Source: Streptomyces griseiscabiei (lineage in GTDB: Bacteria; Actinomycetota; Actinomycetes; Streptomycetales; Streptomycetaceae). Taken from it: a stretch of 64,000 nt of DNA. Below the pieces are notes generated by a model, which was not told where the DNA came from, did no database searches, and saw nothing but the letters and a program-made list of their open reading frames with translations. The translations under genes and the position numbers were made by a program. Below, in pieces: positions 45,158-53,012 of the stretch (position 1 is the stretch's first letter; each line of letters opens with the position of its first letter). The stretch covers positions 2,108,001 through 2,172,000 of the forward strand of contig NZ_JAGJBZ010000002.1 in NCBI RefSeq assembly GCF_020010925.1, given 5' to 3'.

Positions 45158-45258
45158 GGAATCCGCCTTTCAGATGCGTCCGTTTGTTCGGCTCCGGATC
45201 ACAGTGAACTACGGGTGGGGGGTATCCGGCAACGCGGCACTGAACACCGTTGTCATGT

Positions 45259-45293
45259 GCTCTGACCTGCGGAAACGATACGCAGGTCAGAGC
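45259..45293 (-). terminator. Perfect 13-bp inverted repeat between galE and the CDF gene
   Basis: Arms 45259-45271 and 45281-45293 are perfect complements around a 9-nt AT-rich loop. The repeat lies 32 bp after the galE stop and about 100 bp before the CDF start. It is most likely the galE terminator, but because it sits in the CDF promoter region it could also be an operator. Confidence 0.6.
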
Positions 45294-45324
45294 GTTGCCG
45301 TGATCGTGGAGGGCCCGTCCGCGA

Positions 45325-46296
45325 TCAGAGACCGCGGTGCTGCCGCCAGCCCGCCCAGGCCGACTCGACCATCTCGGGCACCCCGCGCCGGGCCGTCCAG
45401 CCGAGCTCCCGTTCGGCCAGCGCGGCCGAGGCGACCGCGCGCGGCGCGTCGCCGGGGCGGCGCGGCCCGACCAGCGCGGGACGGTGGTCCCCGGTCACCT
45501 CACCGATGAGGTCGACGAGTTCGCGGACCGAAACGCCTTCGCCGCGGCCGATGTTCACGGTCAGATCGCCTGTGGCCCCTCCACCGGTGAGCCGCCGGGC
45601 CGCCGCGAGATGGGCGTCGGCGAGATCGGCGACATGGATGTAGTCCCGGACACAGGTGCCGTCGGGGGTCGGGTAGTCGTCGCCGAAGATCCGCGGGGCC
45701 TCGTCGCGGGTGAGGCGGTCGAAGACCATCGGGATGACGTTGAAGACGCCGGTGTCCGCCAGCGACGGGTCGGCGGCGCCCGCCACGTTGAAGTAGCGCA
45801 GGCACACGGTCGCGATGCCGTGCGCCCGCCCGGCGGCCCGGACCAGCCACTCACCGGCGAGCTTGGTCTCGCCGTACGGGCTCATCGGGGCGCACGGGGT
45901 GTCCTCCGTGATGAGGTCCGCGTCCGGGTTGCCGTAGACGGCGGCGGAGGAGGAGAAGAGGAACCGCTCGACGCCGGCACCGGCCACCGCCTCCAGGAGG
46001 GTGGCGAGACCGCCGACGTTCTCCTGGTAGTAGCGGGTGGGCTGGGCCACGGACTCGCCCACCTGCTTACGTGCCGCGAGGTGGACCACACCGGTCACGG
46101 CGTGCTCGGTGAGGACGCGCTTGAGGAGGTCGCCGTCGAGGGCGGAGCCGTGGATCAGGGGAATGTCCTCGGGGAGGCGGCCGCGGACCCCTGCGGAGAG
46201 GTCGTCCAGTGCGACGACCTGTTCGCCTGCCCCGGTCATGACCTTCGCCACGTGTGCGCCGATGTAGCCCGCCCCGCCTGTGATCAGCCATGTCAT
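45325..46296 (-). CDS. galE: UDP-glucose 4-epimerase
   Basis: This is a 323-residue extended short-chain dehydrogenase. The NAD motif GGAGYIGAHVAKVM lies at residues 7-20. The catalytic triad is visible: Ser in FSSSAAVYG near residue 115 and YGETK (Tyr, Lys). TCVRDYIHVADLADAHL and LRYFNVAGA are GalE-type. It converts UDP-glucose to UDP-galactose. It diverges from the polyol-phosphate operon at 46701 and could supply it with UDP-galactose. The start at 46296 is only ten bases from a TATG-like -10, so the message may be short-leadered. Confidence 0.92.
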   Translation of the reverse strand: MTWLITGGAGYIGAHVAKVMTGAGEQVVALDDLSAGVRGRLPEDIPLIHGSALDGDLLKRVLTEHAVTGVVHLAARKQVGESVAQPTRYYQENVGGLATLLEAVAGAGVERFLFSSSAAVYGNPDADLITEDTPCAPMSPYGETKLAGEWLVRAAGRAHGIATVCLRYFNVAGAADPSLADTGVFNVIPMVFDRLTRDEAPRIFGDDYPTPDGTCVRDYIHVADLADAHLAAARRLTGGGATGDLTVNIGRGEGVSVRELVDLIGEVTGDHRPALVGPRRPGDAPRAVASAALAERELGWTARRGVPEMVESAWAGWRQHRGL

Positions 46297-46380
46297 GCGG
46301 TCAACCTTATGCGGGGGGTGTGTTGTGGCTGTTCGCCGTAGGGGGTGTGCAGGGTTCGCGGGCGCACGCGCGCCCATGGC

Positions 46381-46396
46381 CGGTCGCGCGGTTCCC
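46381..46396. repeat. Dispersed intergenic repeat, inverted short copy
   Basis: Read on the minus strand, GGGGAACCGCGCGACC matches the repeat core (33454-33467 and 22930-22945 with one change). It lies in the galE/CDP-alcohol gene gap 46297-46700. The rest of that gap holds a promoter candidate and a 7-bp palindromic stem at 46623-46638. Confidence 0.65.
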
Positions 46397-46576
46397 CACG
46401 TCCCTCCGGGGGTGCGCAACCAGGCCTCTCACGGAGGAACGAGCCCGCGTTTTTGCCCGCCTATCTACCGATATCCGCACCGGAGTTTGTGGCACAACCC
46501 CCAAATCCCCGATGATGATCGCGGCGGAGGCGCGACGGCCTGAGCAGGTCCGGCTGATCGGGCCGTGAACGGGCGG

Positions 46577-46605
46577 TGAACGTCCGCTTCCCTTCATCCG
46601 ATAAC
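46577..46605 (+). promoter_or_regulatory. Promoter candidate of the polyol-phosphate operon
   Basis: TGAACG (46577-46582) and GATAAC (46600-46605) are separated by 17 bp, a fair match to a housekeeping-sigma promoter. It predicts a transcript start near 46612 and a 5' leader of about 90 nt before the operon's first codon. Confidence 0.45.
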
Positions 46606-46700
46606 CTCTGCCGACACGCCGCCGGGCCCCAGGGCCCGTGCGCCCCCAGCACATTCACACGTCCGGCGCGGTCGCGTCGGCACCCAGGGAGTGAGTTCGT

Positions 46701-48536
46701 CTGTCGACCGCCATCCTCACCGGTCAGCCGGTGCCCGGGTCGTCGCTGGAGGGCGATCTGCGGTCGCTCGGCTTCGATGTGCGGACCGCCTCCGACGCCG
46801 GTGACACCGAGACGCTCCTGGCGACGGTGCCCGCCGACCAGCGGGTCGCGATCGTCGACGCCCGCTTCGTGGGCCATGTGCACGCGCTCCGCCTGGGCCT
46901 CACCGACCCCCGCTTCGAGGCCGCGGCCCTCCCGGGCGCGGTCACCGTGCGGCCCGCCGCCCGTCAGGCGCTGACCCGGGCGCTGGCCCGCGAGGGCGCG
47001 GCAGCCGGCGGCACCACGGCCGTCGCCGTCGACAGCGTCGCCGACCGGATCGTCGCCACCCTCGACACCGACGGCGTCCCCCTGTACCGGCCCGAGCTGG
47101 GCACCCTGGTCGCCACCGTCCCCGCGGACCCGCAGGCCCGCAACGAGGCCCGCCAGGCGGTCGCCGCCGTCGACGACGAGGCCGTACGGCTGCGCACGGC
47201 GGTCAAGTCCCGCGACGGCTTCTTCACGACGTACTTCATCAGCCCGTACTCCCGCTACATCGCCCGCTGGTGCGCCCGCCGGGGCCTGACCCCGAACCAG
47301 GTCACCACGGCCTCGCTGATCACCGCGCTGATCGCGGCGGGCTGCGCGGCCACCGGCACACGCGGCGGGTTCGTCGCGGCCGGGCTGCTGCTGATCTTCT
47401 CCTTCGTCCTCGACTGCACCGACGGCCAGCTGGCCCGCTACTCGCTGCAGTACTCGACGCTGGGCGCCTGGCTCGACGCCACCTTCGACCGAGCCAAGGA
47501 GTACGCCTACTACGCGGGCCTCGCGCTCGGCGCCGCCCGGGGCGGGGACGACGTCTGGGCCCTCGCCCTCGGCGCGATGGTCCTGCAGACCTGCCGCCAT
47601 GTCGTCGACTTCTCCTTCAACGAGGCGAACCACGACGCCACCGCCAACACCAGCCCCACCGCCGCCCTCTCCGGCAAGCTCGACAGCGTCGGCTGGACGG
47701 TCTGGGTCCGCCGCATGATCGTCCTGCCGATCGGTGAACGCTGGGCCATGATCGCCGTCCTCACCGCTCTCACCACACCCCGCATCACCTTCTACGCGCT
47801 GCTCATCGGCTGCGCCTTCGCCGCGACCTACACCACGGCGGGCCGCGTGCTGCGCTCGCTGACGCGCAAGGCCCGGCGCACGGACCGGGCGGCGCGGGCG
47901 CTCGTGGACCTCACCGACTCGGGCCCGCTCGCCGAGCTCGCGGCCCGTCCCCTGCGCCGCTTCGGCGGCAAGGCGGACGAGTCGATGGGCGGGTCGCTCT
48001 CGCGGCTGTCCGGCGCGGCGGGCGCCGTCGTGCTCCTGCTCTTCTGGACCTGGGCCGAGCCCTACGGCAGTTGGCTGCCCGTCGCCTTCGCGGTGATCTA
48101 CGTCCTCAACGCGGGCGCCGCCCTCACGCGGCCCCTCAAGGGCCCCCTCGACTGGCTGATCCCTCCGCTGTTCCGCGCCGCCGAGTACGGCACCGTCCTG
48201 CTCCTCGCCGCCAAGGCCGAGGTGAACGGCGCCCTCCCTGCGGCTTTCGGGCTGGTGGCGGCCGTCGCCTACCATCACTACGACACGGTGTACCGCATCC
48301 GCGGCGACGCCGACGCGCCACCGCGGTGGCTGGTGCGGGCGATCGGCGGTCATGACGGCAGGACCCTGCTGGTCACCGTCCTCGCCGCGCTGCTCGCGCC
48401 CACAGAGTTCACAGTCGCGCTCACGGCTCTCGCCGTGGCCGTGGCGCTGCTGGTGCTTCTCGAGAGCATCCGCTTCTGGGTGACCGCTCACAAGACCGGC
48501 GCACCCGCCGTACACGATGAAGGAGAACCCGCATGA
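46701..48536 (+). CDS. CDP-alcohol phosphotransferase with degenerate N-terminal nucleotidyltransferase-like domain
   Basis: This 611-residue membrane protein has its active site in the middle: FSFVLDCTDGQLARYSLQYS, followed by LGAWLDATFDRAKEYAYY, fits the D-x2-D-G-x2-A-R-x8-G-x3-D-x3-D motif that binds a CDP-alcohol. The first 165 residues resemble a decayed MobA-type nucleotidyltransferase; the fusion to ISPYSRYIARWCARRGLTPN recalls IPCT/DIPPS enzymes. The C-terminal 200 residues hold further membrane helices. I start at CTG 46701, nine bases after GGGAG; GTG 46731 is the next option. It leads a seven-gene operon and overlaps the next gene by 4 bp. Confidence 0.83.
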   Translation: MSTAILTGQPVPGSSLEGDLRSLGFDVRTASDAGDTETLLATVPADQRVAIVDARFVGHVHALRLGLTDPRFEAAALPGAVTVRPAARQALTRALAREGAAAGGTTAVAVDSVADRIVATLDTDGVPLYRPELGTLVATVPADPQARNEARQAVAAVDDEAVRLRTAVKSRDGFFTTYFISPYSRYIARWCARRGLTPNQVTTASLITALIAAGCAATGTRGGFVAAGLLLIFSFVLDCTDGQLARYSLQYSTLGAWLDATFDRAKEYAYYAGLALGAARGGDDVWALALGAMVLQTCRHVVDFSFNEANHDATANTSPTAALSGKLDSVGWTVWVRRMIVLPIGERWAMIAVLTALTTPRITFYALLIGCAFAATYTTAGRVLRSLTRKARRTDRAARALVDLTDSGPLAELAARPLRRFGGKADESMGGSLSRLSGAAGAVVLLLFWTWAEPYGSWLPVAFAVIYVLNAGAALTRPLKGPLDWLIPPLFRAAEYGTVLLLAAKAEVNGALPAAFGLVAAVAYHHYDTVYRIRGDADAPPRWLVRAIGGHDGRTLLVTVLAALLAPTEFTVALTALAVAVALLVLLESIRFWVTAHKTGAPAVHDEGEPA

Positions 48537-49297
48537 TCGGCCTCGTGCTGGCGGCCGGCGCCGGACGGCGTCTTCGCCCCTACACCGACACCCTCCCCAA
48601 GGCACTCGTGCCGGTCGGGCCCGAAGGGTCCGTGGAAGGAGACGCGGAGCACCTCACGGTTCTCGACCTCACCCTCGGCAACTTCGCCGAGATCGGTCTG
48701 ACCGAGGTCGCGATCATCGTCGGCTACCGCAAGGAGGCCGTGTACGAGCGCCGCGAGGCGCTGGAGCAGAAGTACGGCGTCAAGATCACCCTGATCGACA
48801 ACGACAAGGCCGAGGAGTGGAACAACGCCTACTCCCTGTGGTGCGGCCGTGACTCCATCAAGCACTCGGTGATCCTCGCCAACGGCGACACCGTGCACCC
48901 GGTCTCCGTCGAGAAGACCCTGCTCGCCGCCCGCGGCGACGGCAAGAAGATCATCCTCGCCCTCGACACGGTGAAGTCCCTCGCCGACGAGGAGATGAAG
49001 GTCGTCGTCGGCCCCGAGGGCGGCATGACCAAGATCACCAAGCTGATGGACCCCGCCGAGGCGACCGGTGAGTACATCGGCGTCACCCTCATCGAGGGCG
49101 AGGCCGCCGACGAGCTGGCCGACGCCCTGAAGACGGTCTTCGAGACGGACCCGCAGCAGTTCTACGAGCACGGCTACCAGGAGCTCGTGAACCGCGGCTT
49201 CCGTATCGACGTCGCGCCCATCGGTGACGTCAAGTGGGTCGAGATCGACAACCACGACGACCTCGCCAAGGGACGTGAGATCGCGTGCCAGTACTGA
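48533..49297 (+). CDS. NTP transferase, probable CTP:phosphoalcohol cytidylyltransferase
   Basis: This 254-residue protein has a single sugar-nucleotidyltransferase fold. The nucleotide motif is LAAGAGRRLRPYTDTLPKAL at residues 6-25. A metal Asp lies in VILANGDTVHP, and the end VKWVEIDNHDDLAKG has the second metal Asp pair typical of phosphocholine- and inositol-phosphate-cytidylyltransferases. It probably makes a CDP-alcohol for the CDP-alcohol phosphotransferases encoded beside it. The start overlaps the preceding stop (ATGA); it overlaps the next gene by 13 bp. Confidence 0.87.
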   Translation: MIGLVLAAGAGRRLRPYTDTLPKALVPVGPEGSVEGDAEHLTVLDLTLGNFAEIGLTEVAIIVGYRKEAVYERREALEQKYGVKITLIDNDKAEEWNNAYSLWCGRDSIKHSVILANGDTVHPVSVEKTLLAARGDGKKIILALDTVKSLADEEMKVVVGPEGGMTKITKLMDPAEATGEYIGVTLIEGEAADELADALKTVFETDPQQFYEHGYQELVNRGFRIDVAPIGDVKWVEIDNHDDLAKGREIACQY

Positions 49298-50349
49298 CGA
49301 GGCTCATCCCCTCGCCGGTCGTCGTGGACATCCGTCCCGGCGCGCTCGATGACCTGGCGACGATCCTGTCGGACCAGCGCATCGCGCCGTCGGGCCGGCT
49401 GGCCTTCGCGATCAGCTCGCGCTCCGGCGCCGCGCTGCGCGACCGGTTCGCCCCCGCGCTGCCGGAGGCGGACTGGTTCTGCGACGCCGACGGCACCATC
49501 GACGGGGCGGTACGGCTCGCCGACTCGATCAAGAAGGGCGGTCACTACGACGCCGTGGTCGGGCTCGGCGGCGGCAAGGTCATCGACTGCGCCAAGTACG
49601 CGGCCGCCCGCGTCGGCCTGCCGCTGGTCGCCGTGGCCACCAACCTCGCCAACGACGGTCTGTGCTCCCCGGTCGCCACCCTCGACAACGACGCGGGCCG
49701 TGGCTCCTACGGGGTGCCGAACCCGATCGGCATCGTCATCGACCTGGACGTCATCCGCGAGGCCCCGGTGCGCTTCGTGCGGGCCGGCATCGGCGATGTG
49801 ATCTGCAAGATCTCCGCCGTGGCCGACTGGGAGCTGTCCAGCCGCGAGACCGGCGAGAAGGTCGACGGACTGGCCGCCGCCATGGCCCGGCAGGCCGCCG
49901 AGGCCGTGCTGCGCCACCCCGGCGGCGTCGGCGACGACGACTTCCTGACCACGCTCTCCGAGTCCCTGGTGCTCTGCGGGATCTCCATGTCCGTGGCCGG
50001 TGACAGCCGTCCCGCCTCGGGCGCCTGCCACGAGATCAGCCACGCGTTCGACCTGTCGTTCCCCAAGCGGAACGCCCTGCACGGCGAACAGTGCGGTCTC
50101 GGCGGCGCGTTCGCCACCTTCCTGCGGGGCCACCACGAGATCGCGGGCCAGATGACCGAGGTGCTGCGCCACCACGGCCTCCCCGTCCTCCCGGACGAGA
50201 TCGGCTTCACGGTCGACGAGTTCGTCCAGGTCGTGGAGTTCGCCCCGCAGACCCGGCCGGGCCGCTACACCATCCTGGAACACCTCGAACTGAGCACCGA
50301 ACAGATCAAGGACGCCTACGCCGACTATGCCAAAGCCATCAGTAGCTGA
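49285..50349 (+). CDS. Glycerol-1-phosphate dehydrogenase-like enzyme (iron-type alcohol dehydrogenase superfamily)
   Basis: The protein has 354 residues. It resembles AraM/EgsA, which reduce dihydroxyacetone phosphate to sn-glycerol 1-phosphate. The NAD(P) motif is VVGLGGGKVIDCAKYAA near residue 95. Candidate metal ligands are the Asp in NLANDGLCSP and two His, one in SGACHEISHAFD and one in NALHGEQCGLGG. The glycine-rich loop and the SRPASG segment match the family. In this operon it would supply the polyol phosphate that the cytidylyltransferase activates. GTG start. It overlaps the next gene by 23 bp. Confidence 0.85.
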   Translation: MPVLTRLIPSPVVVDIRPGALDDLATILSDQRIAPSGRLAFAISSRSGAALRDRFAPALPEADWFCDADGTIDGAVRLADSIKKGGHYDAVVGLGGGKVIDCAKYAAARVGLPLVAVATNLANDGLCSPVATLDNDAGRGSYGVPNPIGIVIDLDVIREAPVRFVRAGIGDVICKISAVADWELSSRETGEKVDGLAAAMARQAAEAVLRHPGGVGDDDFLTTLSESLVLCGISMSVAGDSRPASGACHEISHAFDLSFPKRNALHGEQCGLGGAFATFLRGHHEIAGQMTEVLRHHGLPVLPDEIGFTVDEFVQVVEFAPQTRPGRYTILEHLELSTEQIKDAYADYAKAISS

Positions 50350-51106
50350 ACTCCGGCCGGTCGTTCACCCCCCGGGTGTGAAGGACCGCCGGAGCGGTGA
50401 GCACTGGGCCGGCCGGCTCTACATGCGCGAGATCTCGCTGCGGATAGACCGGCACCTGGTGAACACCCGGGTCTCGCCCAACCAGCTGACCTACCTGATG
50501 ACCGTCTTCGGCGTCCTCGCCGCCCCGGCGCTGCTGGTGCCGGGCATCCCGGGCGCCGTCCTCGGTGTGCTGATGGTCCAGCTGTATCTGCTGTTCGACT
50601 GCGTCGACGGCGAGATCGCCCGCTGGCGCAAGCAGTACTCGATGACCGGCGTCTACGTCGACCGGGTCGGCGCCTACCTGTGCGACGCCGCCGTCCTCGT
50701 CGGCTTCGGGCTGCGCGCCGCCGACCTGTGGGGCACCGGCCGGATCGACTGGCTGTGGGCCTTCCTCGGCACCCTCGCCGCGCTCGGCGCCATCCTGATC
50801 AAGGCCGAGACGGACCTCGTCGGGGTCGCCCGGCACCAGACGGGCAAGCCGCCGGTCCAGGAGTCGGCCGCCGAGCCGCGCTCCTCCGGCATGGCGCTGG
50901 CCCGCAAGGCCGCCGCCGCCCTGAAGTTCCACCGGCTGATCCTCGGCGTCGAGGCCTCCCTGCTGATCCTGGTCTTCGCGGTGCTGGACCAGATGCGGGG
51001 CGACCTCTTCTTCTCCCGGCTCGGCGTCGCCGTCCTCGCCGGCATCGCGCTGCTCCAGACACTGCTGCACCTGGTGTCGATCCTGGCCTCCAGCAGGCTG
51101 AAGTGA
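50327..51106 (+). CDS. CDP-alcohol phosphatidyltransferase (second of the operon)
   Basis: This 259-residue membrane protein has the CDP-alcohol motif LLFDCVDGEIARWRKQYS then GVYVDRVGAYLCD at residues 88-120. About six membrane helices are predicted. The N-terminus (DRHLVNTRVSPNQLTYLMT) holds the phosphatidyltransferase lead-in PN-x-LT. It is distinct from the first phosphotransferase of the operon, so the two may use different acceptors or act in sequence. The start lies inside the dehydrogenase gene, 23 bp before its stop. Confidence 0.88.
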   Translation: MPKPSVAELRPVVHPPGVKDRRSGEHWAGRLYMREISLRIDRHLVNTRVSPNQLTYLMTVFGVLAAPALLVPGIPGAVLGVLMVQLYLLFDCVDGEIARWRKQYSMTGVYVDRVGAYLCDAAVLVGFGLRAADLWGTGRIDWLWAFLGTLAALGAILIKAETDLVGVARHQTGKPPVQESAAEPRSSGMALARKAAAALKFHRLILGVEASLLILVFAVLDQMRGDLFFSRLGVAVLAGIALLQTLLHLVSILASSRLK

Positions 51107-51987
51107 GCGCCTCCATGAAGGTCGGCGCGGTGATCATCACCATGGGCAACCGCCCCGACGAACTCCGCGCCCTCCTCGACTCGGTCGCCAAGCAGGAGGG
51201 CGACCGGGTCGAGGCGGTCGTCGTCGGCAACGGCTCGCCCGTCCCGGACGTCCCCGAGGGCGTACGGACGGTCGAGCTGCCCGAGAACCTGGGCATCCCC
51301 GGTGGCCGCAACATAGGCATCGAGGCGTTCGGGCCCAGCGGCCGGGACGTCGACGTCCTGCTCTTCCTCGACGACGACGGCCTGCTCGCGCACCACGACA
51401 CCGCCGAACTCTGCCGCCGTGCCTTCGACGCCGACCCGAAGCTCGGCATCGTCAGCTTCCGGATCGCCGACCCGGAGACCGGGGAGACCCAGCGGCGCCA
51501 TGTGCCCCGGCTGCGGGCCGCCGACCCGATGCGCTCCTCCCGGGTCACCACCTTCCTCGGCGGCGCCAACGCCGTACGCACCCAGGTCTTCGCCGAAGTC
51601 GGCGCGCTGCCCGACGAGTTCTTCTACGCGCACGAGGAGACCGACCTCGCCTGGCGGGCCCTCGACGCGGGCTGGATGATCGACTACCGGTCCGACATGG
51701 TGCTTCACCACCCGACGACGGCGCCCTCCCGGCACGCGGTCTACCACCGCATGGTCGCCCGCAACCGCGTCTGGCTCGCGCGCCGCAACCTCCCGGCCCC
51801 GCTCGTCCCGGTCTACCTGGGCGTCTGGCTGCTGCTGACGCTGCTCCGCAAGCCCTCCGGACCTGCCCTGAAGGCCTGGTTCGGCGGCTTCAAGGAGGGC
51901 TGGACGAGCGCCTGCGGCCCCCGCCGGCCCATGAAGTGGCGTACGGTGTGGCGGCTGACCCGACTGGGCCGACCGCCCGTCATCTGA
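51103..51987 (+). CDS. GT2-family glycosyltransferase
   Basis: The protein has 294 residues. The GT-A fold starts GAVIITMGNRPDELRALLDS, with DVLLFLDDDGLL (DXD motif binding the sugar nucleotide), FLGGANAVRTQVFAEVG and the acceptor-loop FFYAHEETDLAWRALDAGW (catalytic ED). The last 60 residues are basic with one hydrophobic patch (YLGVWLLLTLL), so it probably sits on the membrane. GTG at 51103 overlaps the preceding stop (GTGA); ATG 51115 is also possible. It should add a sugar to the product of the neighbouring enzymes; galE nearby may provide UDP-galactose. Confidence 0.9.
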   Translation: MSASMKVGAVIITMGNRPDELRALLDSVAKQEGDRVEAVVVGNGSPVPDVPEGVRTVELPENLGIPGGRNIGIEAFGPSGRDVDVLLFLDDDGLLAHHDTAELCRRAFDADPKLGIVSFRIADPETGETQRRHVPRLRAADPMRSSRVTTFLGGANAVRTQVFAEVGALPDEFFYAHEETDLAWRALDAGWMIDYRSDMVLHHPTTAPSRHAVYHRMVARNRVWLARRNLPAPLVPVYLGVWLLLTLLRKPSGPALKAWFGGFKEGWTSACGPRRPMKWRTVWRLTRLGRPPVI

Positions 51988-52082
51988 CAAGCTCGAAATC
52001 TGAGAGCATTCGGCCGTACCCGGTCCAGGTTTCCGCCTCGGCCCGACCAGGCTGCGCACTTTGAGGACGAAAGTTTCCATTT

Positions 52083-53012
52083 GTGAGTGAGACAACGCAT
52101 GACGGCAGGGTTGTGGTGAGCGACCGTCCGTCGCCCGACGACGGGCTCTCCGCGACGGAACTGGCCGCCAAGTACGGGCTCGCCGTGAGCGGCGCCCGGC
52201 CCGGACTCGCCGAGTACGTCCGCCAGATGTGGGGGCGGCGGCACTTCATCCTCGCCTTCTCCCAGGCGAAGCTCACCGCGCAGTACAGCCAGGCCAAGCT
52301 CGGCCAGCTGTGGCAGGTGGCCACCCCGCTGCTCAACGCGCTGGTGTACTTCCTGATCTTCGGCCTGATCCTGGGCGCCGACCGCGGCATGCCCCGCGAG
52401 GTGTACATCCCGTTCCTGGTCACGGGTGTGTTCGTGTTCACCTTCACCCAGAGCTCGGTGATGGCGGGCGTCCGCGCGATCTCCGGCAACCTCGGCCTGG
52501 TGCGCGCCCTGCACTTCCCGCGCGCCTCGCTGCCGATCTCCTTCGCGCTCCAGCAGCTCCAGCAGCTGCTGTTCTCGATGATCGTGCTGTTCTGTGTGGC
52601 GGTCGGCTTCGGCAGCTACCCGAAGCTGTCCTGGCTGCTGATCGTCCCCGTGCTCGCGCTGCAGTTCCTCTTCAACACCGGCCTCGCGCTGATCATGGCC
52701 CGTATGGGGTCCAAGACCCCGGACCTCGCGCAGCTGATGCCGTTCGTGATGCGGACCTGGATGTACGCCTCCGGCGTCATGTTCTCCATCCCGGTGATGC
52801 TGGAGGACCACCCCAAGTGGATCGCCGACGTCCTCCAGTGGAACCCGGCCGCGATCTACATGGACCTGATGCGCTTCGCGCTGATCGACGGCTACGGCTC
52901 GGAGAACCTGCCCCCGCACGTGTGGGCGGTCGCCGGCGGCTGGGCCCTGCTGATCGCGCTCGGCGGTTTCGTGTACTTCTGGAAGGCGGAGGAGAGGTAC
53001 GGCCGTGGCTGA
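52083..53012 (+). CDS. ABC-2 type polysaccharide exporter permease (TagG-like)
   Basis: The protein has 309 residues and six membrane helices from about residue 75. The cytosolic N-terminus carries the amphipathic lead-in and the segment AQYSQAKLGQLWQVATPLLN, the hallmark of TagG/RfbA/KpsM-type permeases. SIPVMLEDHPKWIADVLQWN is the family's re-entrant loop motif. Such permeases export lipid-linked wall teichoic acids or O-antigens. Start GTG at 52083, 95 bp behind the glycosyltransferase; the ATPase gene overlaps its end by 8 bp. Confidence 0.92.
   Translation: MSETTHDGRVVVSDRPSPDDGLSATELAAKYGLAVSGARPGLAEYVRQMWGRRHFILAFSQAKLTAQYSQAKLGQLWQVATPLLNALVYFLIFGLILGADRGMPREVYIPFLVTGVFVFTFTQSSVMAGVRAISGNLGLVRALHFPRASLPISFALQQLQQLLFSMIVLFCVAVGFGSYPKLSWLLIVPVLALQFLFNTGLALIMARMGSKTPDLAQLMPFVMRTWMYASGVMFSIPVMLEDHPKWIADVLQWNPAAIYMDLMRFALIDGYGSENLPPHVWAVAGGWALLIALGGFVYFWKAEERYGRG

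Noticed and set aside
46577..46605. Extending the search for TTA codons to all genes
   Set aside because: I only checked TTA usage where it showed up while reading (codon 3 of the first gene). A codon count over all genes is needed before claiming it is the only one.
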